Assembly (NCBI GenBank): GCA_026225945.1
Contig: JAMJFZ010001089.1
Span: forward strand, 248,001-312,000
DNA from: Cricetomys ansorgei
Lineage: Eukaryota; Chordata; Mammalia; Rodentia; Nesomyidae
Direction of reading: 5' to 3'
Length of the DNA: 64,000 nt
Position 1 is the stretch's first letter. Every line of letters starts with the position of its first letter. A model generated the notes under the pieces. That model was given only the letters and a program-made list of their open reading frames with translations, ran no database searches and was not told the DNA's origin. Below, one piece after another: positions 24,916 to 31,249 of this stretch. A program made the position numbers and the translations under genes.

Positions 24916-27900
24916 GAGTTGATGTAGTTTCTAATACTCTAGAATAGAAGTGACTTAGTATCCACCATTATTACTAAATAATGGTTCCCATGCTGCCTTA
25001 ACTTACCCAAATATCATCCATTAGCAGTAATTATACTGTGTCCTAGGGATCCCAGAATCAGCATATGTGGAGGAAGCTTGGAGAGCCACAGGACTCCGCA
25101 ATCTGGCTCTGTGGCTCCGTGGTACAGAGCTGGCCTAGCATGCATGAGGGTCTGTGTTCCTTGATACAAAGCATGCACCCAAAAGACCACATTTTCTTTC
25201 AAAATGACAAATTCCCCAAAGTATTCTGCCTTTTCTGTGGGTTTTCTTGTAAGCTCTGTGGAAGCACATTACTAGACGAGGCATTAAGTGGGATCTGTGT
25301 CCTACACACTCCTGGTGTTTGCAACTAAAATGGTTTGTGTCACCATTACGTTTTATTCACTCATGATTAATTCAATAAAAGCTTCTAGAGAACTTCCTGC
25401 TTTCTAGAGAACTTTCTGCCAGGCTGCTGGAGAGCTGAGACATGAGCAAGCAGCCTGAGCTTCCTCCCTCATGGAGCTCAGATCCGAGTGGATGGAAAGC
25501 AGCCATAACCAATATTTAATATGTCATTTTCTGGTCATGTCTCCAAATGAGTAGCCCAGTCTTACTAGTTTGCTGCAAGAGTCCTCACTCTCTGTCTAGG
25601 TCCCAGTGCTGCCAAGAATAGATCCCCTTAACAATGCTGAGTTCTTGCCAGTGGTAGAGGGACCTCAGTCCAGAACCAGTCGTGGAATTTCTATGCCCAA
25701 GGAGGGTCTCACAGAGCACCTAGTTAGTAGATGAACAAGTCGTGTTTCTGATTTCAGTGTGATCTTTCTGTTTGCCTTTATGATCAGATAGACCTAACAA
25801 ATGTGAGCTTTCTTACGCTGTCGTGTCTACCAGCGAGTGGGAAAGGAGGATAAAGTAGCATTTGGGTTGCTATTTTGAGTGATGTTGCTGTAAATATGAA
25901 TATAGAAGTCTCTTTCTCTCTTTCTCTCTCTGTTTGTATGTGTGAGAGAGAGAGCATACATACCTAGAAATGGAATTACTGAATCATACTGTAATTCCAT
26001 CTGTAATTGTTAAGAAAACCCCACACTGCCATCCATCTGTTATACCATGTTCATTCCCAGCAGTGTATAGGTGCTTCATCTCTTCATTCCTGCCAACATG
26101 GTCTTTTTTTAATGGTAGACATCATAATGGTTGTGAAGTCGAGTAGCCACATTTTAAAGAAGTGACTGTTAAGGGTGTCATAGGATAAGCAGTTGAACAT
26201 TCATAATAAAGCCGTGCACCTTTACCATGCTGTTTATTTTCTCTTGCTTTCAATCTTAGGCGTTTACCCATATCTTTCTTTCCATTCAGATGAGTCCATA
26301 AAATGTACTATATACAATAGTACTGGTGTTCAGATTGGAAACTACAACTATATGAATCTTGGACTGAGTTCACAACTACCAGACAGCACGTGTAAAAAAG
26401 AGTCACCTTCCAAGTACCAAGCCATCTTTGGTAAGATACTTGCTAAGGACTAATGTAGCTAACCTACTAATCTACTAATGGTAGATTGCTTGCTTAGCAT
26501 GCGTGTAGCCTTGAATTCAGTCCCCAGAATTGAAGGGGATTTTTTTAAAAAGGGTACAATGTTTTGTGACCTCAAATATTTCTTGACCATTTTTAGTTGC
26601 TGAGTGGAACTTAAAAGAATCTTAAATTTTCTTTTAAGATTCTCTTTGAAAGTTATTCCATGTTTTGTCAGTAATTTTTCTTTAGATTTATATACTCTGT
26701 GTACGACTGTTTTGCCTGCATGCGCTACATGCATGCCCTGGTGCCCATGGAGGTCAGAACAGGGTGTCAGATTCTTTGGAACTGAAGTTAGGGATGGTTG
26801 TGAGCCACCATGTGGATGTTGAGAACTGACCCGCGCAAGAACAAGTGCTCTTAACTGCTGAGCCATCTATTCTAGCCCCTACTCAGTAATTTTTAATCCT
26901 TTATAATTTATTATTTTCTTAACATAGGCAGAATCACAGTATCTAATTGGTGGTGATGGTGGTATGAGTTAAACTAGTCAGTGTGTGTTGAAAATGTCAT
27001 TGTTAAACTTGTCATCCTCTTCCATGGTCCCGTTCAGACTTGGGGAAGAGCTTCCTCAGCTCTGCAGCAAAGGGGTTCTGTGAACCACAGAAGACCATGC
27101 TCTCCATAACACTGTCTCAGCAAAGATCCAGAATTCAGCTTTCTGGTTAACTTTGGGGGTTGGCAGGTGTTTGTTTGTTTGTTTGTTTTCTGTGAATGTG
27201 AATATACTAAATAGGCAAGGTTCTACTGGCCCGGAGGCCTCGCCATCATTGGCGTGCAGGAGCAAGCATAAATATCCTGCACATGGATAAGTACAGATAT
27301 GATCCCCAAAACTATTTTTACAAGAGCCAGGAGCCAGACTTGGCCCATGGGCCATGTAATTTGCCAATCTCTGAACTGCCCCACTTGAGGAGCAACCTTC
27401 AAGATGCCTGAGAGACGGGTCCTTAGCTTTTGAGGAACGGAAGTTACCTTTGTGACTCTCCTGACACCCAGGGCTCCTGTCCTACAGAGACTGGAGATTT
27501 ACAGTTATCCTGGGAGACTCTTAGACTGCTTCCAGAATTGACAGATTGCCCTGTGGTACTGAGGAGAGAATGGGAGCTGAAGGGGATGTGAGGCTTTTTT
27601 CCCCCTTAGATTCATTCAGCCTTCTGATGTGGGTGAGGACCAGAGACGGTTATGGTGACTTTTCCTTTTTTTTTCTTTACTTTGCTTTCTTTTTCTTTTT
27701 TGAGATAGGACCCCCCCCCTCTCTTTCTCTCTCTCCCCTCCCTCTTCTTTTCCCCCCCAACCCCTTCTGTGGCCCTGGCTATCTAGGAGCTCTCTGTATA
27801 GACCAGGCTGGCCTTGAACTCACAGAGATTCACCTGCCTCTGCCTCCCGAGTGCTGAAGTTAAAGGTGTGTGCTACCACACTGGTCCATTTCTTATTTTC

Positions 27901-28480
27901 AAGTGTTCCCTTTACTTGTTATTTTTATGAAGGTCTAAGGAGACAGAGCTAGTGACAAGAGAAAGGCCATGTCTATATAAAATGGAGTGTCAGCAATTTG
28001 ATGAAGGGAGAGAAAATCTTGGAGCGTATATGTGCCTCATCCATTGAGAGATAAGGGAAGACACTGAAATTAAGTGAGGGTTACACTTGGTGGTTTCAGT
28101 GGCCTTATTAAGAGGAAAATGAACTGTCTAGAAGTTGGTGACCTTGTCTGTGCCCGTGTGTAAGTTGACAGTCACGTCCCAAAGGAGCACCCCCGCCCCG
28201 TTACATTCACTTGTCTAGCTAGAGCAGGACTACAAGTGGGAGTTGAATAGAACAACCAGCCATGTAGGGGATTTGTTCATGAACCCGTCAATTGTGGCTC
28301 AGGAAGGTGTACATCTGCCAAGAAGGAAGGGGCACTCTGTTTTAACTTATACAAAGACTCCTTAATGGCTACAGTTAGGTCAAGTGTCTAACAAGTCAAT
28401 AACAAGAAGTTACCACCACATGATCCCAGCCTCAGGAGACAAAAGGGCTGGAGAGCAAGGCTGTCTCAAACAAAACAAAA

Positions 28481-28518
<38 letters not shown>

Positions 28519-28911
28519 TCCTCTCCTAGTACTCCTCACTTTCCTGGACCCTCTCAGCATTACAGGACACTAGAATGTTCAGTTGGGCTGTAGCCTGATG
28601 CTTCTTCTCTCTCCTATTTGACAGATAACACCACTAGTCTGACTGATAAACACCTGAACCCTGTCAGGGAAAACCTGGGAAGGCAGTGGAAAAGCTGCGC
28701 CCGCAAGCTGGGCTTCACCGAGTCTCAGATCGACGAGATTGACCATGACTACGAGAGAGACGGGCTGAAAGAAAAGGTTTACCAGATGCTGCAGAAGTGG
28801 CTGATGCGGGAAGGCACCAAGGGGGCCACAGTGGGAAAGTTGGCCCGGGCGCTTCACCAGAGTTGCAGGATAGACCTGCTGAACCACCTGATCCATGCCG
28901 TCCAGAGCTAA
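4555..28911 (+). CDS. Ripk1: RIPK1, receptor-interacting serine/threonine kinase 1 (whole coding region, 10 coding exons joined)
   Basis: Coding exons 4555-4727, 5403-5559, 8303-8440, 10243-10471, 11324-11473, 17159-17235, 22803-22893, 23825-24367, 26290-26430 and 28625-28911 join in frame to 1986 nt (661 aa plus stop); mouse RIPK1 is about 656 aa and human 671. Domains in order: kinase about residues 20-290 (Gly-rich loop 28-33, Lys48, HKD with Asp141, DLG with Asp159), intermediate domain with a caspase-8-type site ending at Asp327, RHIM core 533-536, death domain about 570-655. From family knowledge, it is a cytosolic kinase and scaffold downstream of TNFR1: it supports NF-kB signalling when ubiquitinated, drives caspase-8 apoptosis, or drives necroptosis through RHIM pairing with RIPK3. 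The ATG is the first in its exon and has A at -3. No frameshift or internal stop was found, so the gene looks intact. Noncoding exon 1 and the promoter are not in the window. Confidence 0.96.
5403..5559 (+). CDS. Ripk1: Ripk1 exon 3 (kinase N-lobe)
   Basis: Acceptor AG at 5401-5402, donor GTAGGG at 5560. The first base completes codon 58 (GA|C, Asp, where mouse has Glu as I recall it); the exon then encodes residues 59-110 and ends in phase 0. It contains the conserved [12 protein letters not shown] stretch and the hinge segment [13 protein letters not shown], which places it in the N-lobe and hinge of the RIPK1 kinase. Confidence 0.95.
5688..5845 (-). repeat. B1 SINE
   Basis: Reverse B1: TATGTAGCTCTGGCTGTTCT, AACTCACAGAGATCCACCTG, CCTCTACCTCCCAATTGCTG. 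In Ripk1 intron 3. Confidence 0.9.
5850..7040. other. Ripk1 intron 3, no recognised feature
   Basis: Unique sequence; short open frames on the minus strand (about 6225-6900) lack homology that I recognise and overlap one another. Confidence 0.45.
7045..7158 (-). repeat. B1/PB1-like monomer, old
   Basis: Degraded 7SL-type monomer in reverse: GATCTTGCCCCGGCCTCCTC, TGTCTGGGACCAGTGG, ACAACCACATCCAGCC. Confidence 0.55.
7160..8300. other. Ripk1 intron 3 distal part
   Basis: AT-rich unique sequence with a T-run at 8127-8142. Nothing else recognised before the exon 4 acceptor. Confidence 0.4.
8303..8440 (+). CDS. Ripk1: Ripk1 exon 4 (catalytic loop)
   Basis: Acceptor AG at 8301-8302, donor GTAATC at 8441; 46 codons, both ends phase 0 (residues 111-156). 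It holds the catalytic loop HKDLKPEN with Asp141 (human Asp138 equivalent) and Lys143. The sequence is close to other RIPK1 proteins ([29 protein letters not shown]). The symmetric phase means that skipping it would keep the frame but delete the catalytic loop. Confidence 0.95.
8441..9800. other. Ripk1 intron 4 proximal part
   Basis: Mostly unique sequence. A short ID/tRNA-like trace (GTAGCTCAGGGGGCAGAGTC; GGTTCCATTCCCAGAACCTC) lies near 9158-9207. The minus-strand open frame over it is not coding. Confidence 0.4.
9812..9996 (+). repeat. B3/B2-type SINE
   Basis: tRNA-like head AGCAAGACAGTTCAGCTGGT, GACCTGAGTTCAATCCC, then GTTGTCCTCTGACTTCCACA and an AAATAAATAAATG tail; contains a short CCACCG repeat. 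Confidence 0.8.
10243..10471 (+). CDS. Ripk1: Ripk1 exon 5 (activation loop and C-lobe)
   Basis: Acceptor TTTTGCAG ends at 10242, donor GTAAGA at 10472. Encodes residues 157-232 plus one base. The DLG motif has Asp159; Ser164 and Ser169 correspond to human Ser161 and Ser166, the autophosphorylation sites. [11 protein letters not shown] marks the APE motif. The activation segment is one residue shorter than mouse (KKNGG against KKNNGG, from memory). A B2-type SINE begins about 30 bases past the donor. Confidence 0.95.
10503..10625 (+). repeat. B2-type SINE fragment next to Ripk1 exon 5 donor
   Basis: GGGTTGGTGAGACGGCTCAGTA, shortened to its GGTGAGACGGCTCAGTA core, and CCCGAGTTCAATCC are the A and B box regions of a B2 head. 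It begins about 31 bp after the exon 5 donor. Confidence 0.75.
10655..11035 (+). repeat. L2-like LINE remnant
   Basis: Resembles the sense 3' region of mammalian L2: CCTCCTTCCTGGCCCTTTAC, CAGCAAAATCTTCTCAGACC, then an ACTCTCATTAAACTGAGCCT region. Highly diverged; the call is by pattern only. Confidence 0.45.
11324..11473 (+). CDS. Ripk1: Ripk1 exon 6 (kinase C-lobe)
   Basis: Acceptor TTTGCAG ends at 11323, donor GTAAGA at 11474. The first two bases complete codon 233 (Asn), and the exon runs to codon 282 plus one base. Conserved C-lobe motifs: [23 protein letters not shown]. Antisense reading frames over this stretch are shadows of the exon. Confidence 0.95.
11541..11915 (+). repeat. MaLR-type LTR-like repeat
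   Basis: Matches the rodent interspersed family that opens with GTTGCTGTGACAAGGTACCA and AAAGCAACTTAAAGGAAGGG; the same family recurs at 18720-19086. A reading frame through it is not a gene. I do not assign a subfamily. Confidence 0.6.
12205..12500. repeat. LTR-like / B1 composite remnant
   Basis: Contains a reverse B1 trace (ATTAAAGGTGTGCTCCACCA, near 12375) and an end GGACCAAGCTATGCATTGGG, CATTCAAGATTCAAAC resembling rodent MaLR 3' ends. Confidence 0.4.
12501..13535. other. Ripk1 intron 6, no recognised feature
   Basis: AT-rich unique sequence; nothing I can assign. Confidence 0.4.
14771..14823. repeat. (TG)n microsatellite
   Basis: Nearly pure TG dinucleotides, followed by a reverse ID/B2-like trace (CACACTCTACCACTGATC) to about 14872. 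Confidence 0.9.
15542..15911. mobile_element. Solo MaLR-type LTR with 5-bp target duplication
   Basis: Begins TGTCTTAGTTACTTTTCC, ends CATTCAAACCACCACA (TG...CA). Flanked by GAAAT (15537-15541) and GAAGT (15912-15916), a 5-bp duplication with one change, as expected for an ERVL/MaLR insertion. L1 sequence continues on both sides, so it landed in the older L1. The same family occurs at 54809-55359. Confidence 0.75.
16338..16494 (-). repeat. B1 SINE, diverged
   Basis: Reverse B1: TAGGCTAGCTTGGAACTCAC, TATGTAGCCTAGCCTGACCT, CATCATGTCCAGCACCACC. Confidence 0.75.
16788..17065 (+). repeat. B3/B2-type composite SINE before Ripk1 exon 7
   Basis: GGCTGGGAAGATGACCCTGT head, GACCTGAGTTTGATC B box, TAATTCCTGAGCCGGGTAGTG B1-like middle, GAGACCCTGTCTC and a CCTCCACACATACTCACACT end running into a CA repeat. 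It ends about 90 bp before exon 7. Confidence 0.75.
17085..17120. repeat. (AC)n microsatellite 38 bp before Ripk1 exon 7
   Basis: About 18 AC units, followed by 38 nt containing the whole branch-point and polypyrimidine region of the exon 7 acceptor. Confidence 0.95.
17159..17235 (+). CDS. Ripk1: Ripk1 exon 7 (end of kinase domain)
   Basis: Acceptor CATACAG ends at 17158, donor GTGAGT at 17236. The first two bases complete codon 283 (Gly); 25 further codons (residues 284-308) read [20 protein letters not shown], the conserved end of the kinase region. The exon is only 77 nt, and a CA repeat ends 38 bases before it. Skipping it would shift the frame. Confidence 0.93.
17621..17641. repeat. (ATAC)n microsatellite
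   Basis: Five ATAC units after an A-rich, ID-like stretch. Confidence 0.85.
17692..17855 (+). repeat. B1 SINE
   Basis: AGCTGGGCAGTGGCAGCACA start, TTTAATCCCAGCACTCGTGA, GAGTTCAAGGCCAGCCTGAT, CCCTGTCTC and an (AAT)n-type tail. In Ripk1 intron 7. Confidence 0.95.
18132..18168. repeat. (AC)n microsatellite
   Basis: Pure CA dinucleotide run in Ripk1 intron 7. Confidence 0.95.
18720..19086 (+). repeat. MaLR-type LTR-like repeat
   Basis: TG start (TGTTGTCTTAATTTTATT), TTACTGTGATAAAATACCCT, CAAAAGCAACTTAAAGGAAA, CA end (ACCATCGCA). Same family as 11541-11915. Confidence 0.65.
19163..19400 (+). repeat. SINE composite (B2-like head, B1-like second half), B4-type
   Basis: CTGGAGAGGCAGCTCAGTGA and a degraded B box, then CTCTGAGAGTTTAAGGCCAT, TTTGAGACTCTGTTTCAAAA typical of a B1-derived 3' half. 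Confidence 0.55.
19400..20224. other. Ripk1 intron 7; short L1 trace then unassigned
   Basis: 19440-19500 (GGGAAAGTACATAACCTTAC; ACCAGGGAAATGCAAAATAA) resembles L1 ORF2 end sequence. The remainder to 20224, including a purine-rich stretch near 19875-19915, is unassigned. Confidence 0.35.
20225..20810 (+). repeat. Old L1 LINE 3' fragment, sense
   Basis: Follows the order of ancient L1 ORF2 end and 3' UTR: AAAGTCTATAAGATACAAAG, ATTATCAAATTTGACCCCAT, TCACTGACCAGCAAATTTCA, CTACCTATCTGGCATTGTAA, CTTGGGAACAATGCAAATGT. Confidence 0.6.
21015..21182 (+). repeat. B1 SINE, older subtype
   Basis: CACACCTTTAATCCAAGCAC, GAGTTTGAAGCCAGGCTGAT, AGGGCTACATAGTGAGACCC and a CAAACTAAACAAAACAAAAC tail. Confidence 0.85.
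21340..21495 (+). repeat. B1 SINE
   Basis: GCACGCCTTTAATCCCAGCA, GGAGGCAGAGGCAGGAGGAT, GAGGCCAGCCTGGTCTACAG, then an A13 tail. Confidence 0.95.
21600..22720 (-). repeat. Old L1 LINE, ORF2/3' region, reverse orientation, SINE-interrupted
   Basis: Antisense L1 landmarks in order: CTCCCCACCAGCAGCGAATA, TATATCTTCTTTGGAGAAAC, ATATCTTTCCCATCCCGTGG, TAATATGGTAAGGGTCCATC, GTAGCTTTGTGCTAACTTGAA (shortened), TTTTAGCTATTGGG. A reverse B4/ID-like SINE trace interrupts it at about 21900-22050. Confidence 0.7.
22803..22893 (+). CDS. Ripk1: Ripk1 exon 8 (caspase-8 cleavage segment)
   Basis: Acceptor ATTATAG ends at 22802, donor GTAACG at 22894; residues 309-338 plus one base. The motif SLQYD at 323-327 corresponds to mouse LQHD325 and human LQLD324, the site where caspase-8 cuts RIPK1 to restrain necroptosis. 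Ser323 matches the MK2 target Ser320/321. The P2 residue is Tyr here rather than His or Leu. Confidence 0.93.
23305..23550 (-). repeat. B2 SINE with (TG)n expansion
   Basis: Reverse B2: TG-repeat tail (23319-23360), GCAGCCAAAAGAAGTCATCA, GGTTGTTGTGAGCCACCTCA, TTAACCACTGAGCCATCTCC. In Ripk1 intron 8. Confidence 0.9.
23825..24367 (+). CDS. Ripk1: Ripk1 exon 9 (intermediate domain, largest exon)
   Basis: Acceptor CTGCTGCAG ends at 23824, donor GTAAAT at 24368; 543 nt encoding residues 339-519 and one base of 520. It starts [22 protein letters not shown], cut here to the conserved core GPVEESWF. It includes Lys378 (in VQAKL), the position of the human Lys377 ubiquitin acceptor needed for TAK1/NEMO recruitment, and the basic stretch [19 protein letters not shown]. 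The region is predicted to be largely disordered and diverges most from mouse (about residues 430-510). Confidence 0.95.
24368..25100. other. Ripk1 intron 9 proximal part with (AAT)n at 24869-24915
   Basis: Unique sequence with an AAT trinucleotide microsatellite of about 15 units at 24869-24915. Nothing else recognised. Confidence 0.6.
25105..25178 (+). repeat. ID-type SINE
   Basis: tRNA-Ala/BC1-like: GGCTCCGTGGTACAGAGCTG, GCCTAGCATGCATGAGGGTC, GTGTTCCTTGATAC. Confidence 0.65.
25860..26160 (-). repeat. Old L1 fragment, reverse orientation
   Basis: TTGCTGTAAATATGAATATA, ACCTAGAAATGGAATTACTG, AATCATACTGTAATTCCATC, TTCATTCCCAGCAGTGTATA: the antisense of an L1 ORF2 3' segment, with a CT-rich microsatellite inside (25911-25932). 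Confidence 0.6.
26290..26430 (+). CDS. Ripk1: Ripk1 exon 10 (RHIM)
   Basis: Acceptor CATTCAG ends at 26289, donor GTAAGA at 26431; residues 520-566 plus one base. It contains the RIP homotypic interaction motif: core VQIG at 533-536, followed by NYNYM. Human and mouse have IQIG. The RHIM mediates amyloid-type assembly with RIPK3, ZBP1 and TRIF. Val for Ile at the first core position is a conservative beta-branched change and should still allow amyloid packing (inference). Confidence 0.95.
26468..26538 (+). repeat. ID-type SINE trace
   Basis: AATGGTAGATTGCTTGCTTA, GCATGCGTGTAGCCTTGAAT, TCAGTCCCCAGAATTG: an ID body, 40 bp after the Ripk1 exon 10 donor. Confidence 0.65.
26690..26880 (-). repeat. 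B2 SINE
   Basis: Reverse B2: GTGCCCATGGAGGTCAGAAC, GGTTGTGAGCCACCATGTGG, CTCTTAACTGCTGAGCCATC. Confidence 0.92.
27690..27885 (-). repeat. B1 SINE with C/T-rich insertion
   Basis: Reverse B1 (ACCAGGCTGGCCTTGAACTC, TTCACCTGCCTCTGCCTCCC) with a roughly 45-bp C/T-rich tract between the poly-T end and the body at 27710-27760. Confidence 0.88.
27886..28480. other. Ripk1 intron 10 distal part
   Basis: Unique sequence followed by a (TC)n microsatellite at 28484-28516, about 110 bp before exon 11. The TC tract may add to the pyrimidine-rich upstream region of the acceptor. Confidence 0.5.
28484..28516. repeat. (TC)n microsatellite
   Basis: Pure CT dinucleotides just upstream of Ripk1 exon 11. Confidence 0.95.
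28625..28911 (+). CDS. Ripk1: Ripk1 exon 11 (death domain, stop codon)
   Basis: Acceptor TTTGACAG ends at 28624; TAA stop at 28909-28911. Encodes residues 567-661. The death domain is near-identical to mouse and human: [47 protein letters not shown]. It mediates binding to FADD, TRADD and TNFR1 and dimerisation that promotes kinase activation. The exon continues as 3' UTR. Confidence 0.96.
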
Positions 28912-30500
28912 GTCTGGGCTGGCTCTGGCAGTGGGAAACCAAACTGTTTGACTGGCGCACAAGCTCCTGCTGCCTCCCGGCCTTCAGAACTCCATCCCAG
29001 TTTGAGCTCTGCATCTGCACATGCAGTGTCATACATTTTGGAGCTGGAGAATGGGAAGAGAAATCTTCAGCCCACAATGACTCTTCAGAACGTACAAGCA
29101 TGAAGATTACCAAATGGCCCAGGACCAATTGGATAAAAAAAAAAAAAAAAAGAAAAAGAAGAGGAACAGCCTATTGACTTTTGAAAAGGAGAGAAGAGGT
29201 GTTGGAAGAGAAAGATGATCTTCATTCAACTTGTACCATAATCTTCAATTATGCTCTTTGATCAGTTTCCTGTGGTTTCATTTGGGTGAGGGGGAAGAAA
29301 AAAACATTCAAAGAATGTAAAATCAATTAGCTTCCTACTTCGTGCACTGTGGTGCAGTAGAGTTCTCCTTGGATAGATGCCTTATATGACTCCAATGGCT
29401 CTTCCTAAAATTATAGGCTCTGTTAACTTTAGCATCCAATGCTATATGCTCTACCTTAAGCTTTAAGAATCATGTGCAATTCTAGTCTACCAAATTACAA
29501 ATTAGGAGGACTTTTTAAGGAGTACTAAGGAGGAGAAAAAAATACAGGGCAGAGGGAGATCATCAGATTCTGGCAGTCATCCCAGAGAACTGCTGCTGAT
29601 GGCAACTACTGTAAAAACTACTCTTAAGTTTTTAAATTTTCTCCTACCATTCTGGTGCTTCATGCAGTTCCCCAGCCTGCGCACCCTGCAGAGGGAACGA
29701 GTGTACAGGAAACATTGATCAGGAAATGTCATCTCTCCCTCCTGGCTCTGACCAGAGCCTCAACACTGCTCACTGTTGAACTGGTTCCTCAGTTTACTCT
29801 AGTATACTGTAGAAATGTGTCTCTTCTGTGTGCCATGAATTTAAAAGGGACAGCTTTGGAGCCTGGACATTGTGACTTTAACATGCCCACATGCAAAACC
29901 TAGGAGTGAGTGAAAGAACTAGAACAGAAGACTGAAGCTGCCTGAGCAGTTACAGCCAGTGCTGGCACTTGCTGGTCAGAGGCTATGCAGTGACGGTCAG
30001 TCTGGCTGTTAGAAAAGATTCTAGTGTCTGGTTGACAACAGTAGGTTGTGGTGCTCAATCATAACAGCATTCCTGGAATGGGCTGCAAAGCAGCTTTGAC
30101 CTTCGTTGGCACTTCATCCTCCAGTCTGTACTCTGTACATCCTGTGTGCTGTAGAATATTTGGAAACATTCCTGGTCTCCATCTATAGATGCCAATAGTA
30201 CAAGTCAGCCCCACCCACCAGGTGTGACAAAAATGTCTCTAGACATTGCTTCATGTTCTTTGGAGGGACACTACCGTAACTTTATATGCCTCAGTTCTGT
30301 CACAGGCTGGGTTCTTGCCTTAACTGCACAGAGCATGCACATTGGAAGGGAGTTAGTTGAAGCAGGGAAAGTTCTAGGCTTTCCTAGAGGAGCTTGGATA
30401 GTCTATAAATGATTTCCTCTTAGCTTCTATTCTAAGGCTGTTTTAAGAAGACAGAATTAGTATTTTTAATGGAGTTTTGAAAAAATGGCAGGGGTAGCTA
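28912..30500 (+). other. Ripk1: Ripk1 3' UTR / proximal 3' flank
   Basis: Non-repetitive sequence follows the stop directly, apart from an A-run at 29134-29150. I find no AATAAA or ATTAAA between 28912 and 30500; only weak variants are present (AATACA in the A-rich stretch near 29540, TATAAA at 30404-30409). The true 3' end is therefore not fixed by sequence. The next canonical AATAAA is at 31237-31242, beyond the Psmb3 retrocopy. Confidence 0.6.
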
Positions 30501-30549
30501 GCACTGTTTTTATAATTACAGTAGCAGTCGGAGTCCTGGTAGTAAAATC

Positions 30550-31226
30550 ATGTCTATTAGTATCCTGTAATGGTGGGACAGTCATGGCCATTAAGGGAAG
30601 AATTGTGCATCCATTGCTGAAGATAGATGCTTCAGGTCCAGGCCCAGATTGTGACCACAGACTTCCAGAAGGTCTTTTCCATGTGTGACTGGCCAGGCTC
30701 ACCACTGACATCCAGACAATTGCTTGACACTTCGAGTTGTGGCTGAACTTATACTAGTGGAAGGACGGTCAGCATATGAAGCCTTATACCCTTGTGAGCA
30801 TGCTGGCCAATCTCTTGTACAAGAAAGGCTATAGACCCACTACACAGAGCCAGTCATTGATAGGTTAGACCCAAAGACCTTTAAGCCCTTCATTTGCTCT
30901 CTGTACCTCATCAGCTGCCCCTGATGACTGATAACTTTGTAGTCAGTGGCACCGGTTCCTACAAGTGCATGAGATGCGGGAGTCTCTCTGGGAGCCCAAC
31001 ATGGATTTAGAACACCTCTTTAAAACTGCCTTCCCAGCCATGCAGAATGCTCTGGACTGAGATACAAGTCAGGCCTGAGTGTCATTGTCCACATCATTGA
31101 AAAAGAACAAGATAACCGCCACCAGGACACTGAAGACCTAAAGAGACCTACCCTGTTCCCAGAACCTAGAGTTCAATTTGGTTCTGTTTTTTAATAGGAT
31201 AGCATTTCTTTAAGGAAAAAAAAAAG
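30550..31226 (+). pseudogene. Processed pseudogene of Psmb3 (20S proteasome beta-3 subunit)
   Basis: Intronless sequence in sense orientation, recognisable along the whole PSMB3 mRNA: ATGTCTATTA at 30550, then SCNGGTVMAIKGR (parent YNGGAVMAMKGK), a TTDFQKIF-like stretch, KPYTLVSMLANLLY near 30779-30823, LDPKTFKPFICSL near 30867-30903, SLWEPNMD near 30985, and IVHIIEKDKITTRTLK-like sequence near 31085-31130. A PSMB3-type 3' UTR (CCTGTTCCCAGA at 31150-31161) and an A-tail at about 31216-31226 follow. Several indels shift the frame and introduce stops, so no functional subunit can be made. It is a classic LINE-mediated retrocopy, dead on arrival; I could not recognise its target-site duplications. 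Confidence 0.88.
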
Positions 31227-31236
31227 GAGGGAGTAG

Positions 31237-31242
31237 AATAAA
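31237..31242 (+). terminator. AATAAA polyadenylation signal candidate
   Basis: First canonical AATAAA after the Ripk1 stop (2.3 kb), ten bases past the retrocopy A-tail. It could serve Ripk1 if the 3' UTR runs through the retrocopy. Use is unproven. Confidence 0.35.
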
Positions 31243-31249
31243 GTTTTAT

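Noticed and set aside
30485..30688. Short open frame at the start of the Psmb3 copy read as a small membrane protein
   Set aside because: The hydrophobic start is flanking sequence; the remainder is frame-disrupted PSMB3 sequence.
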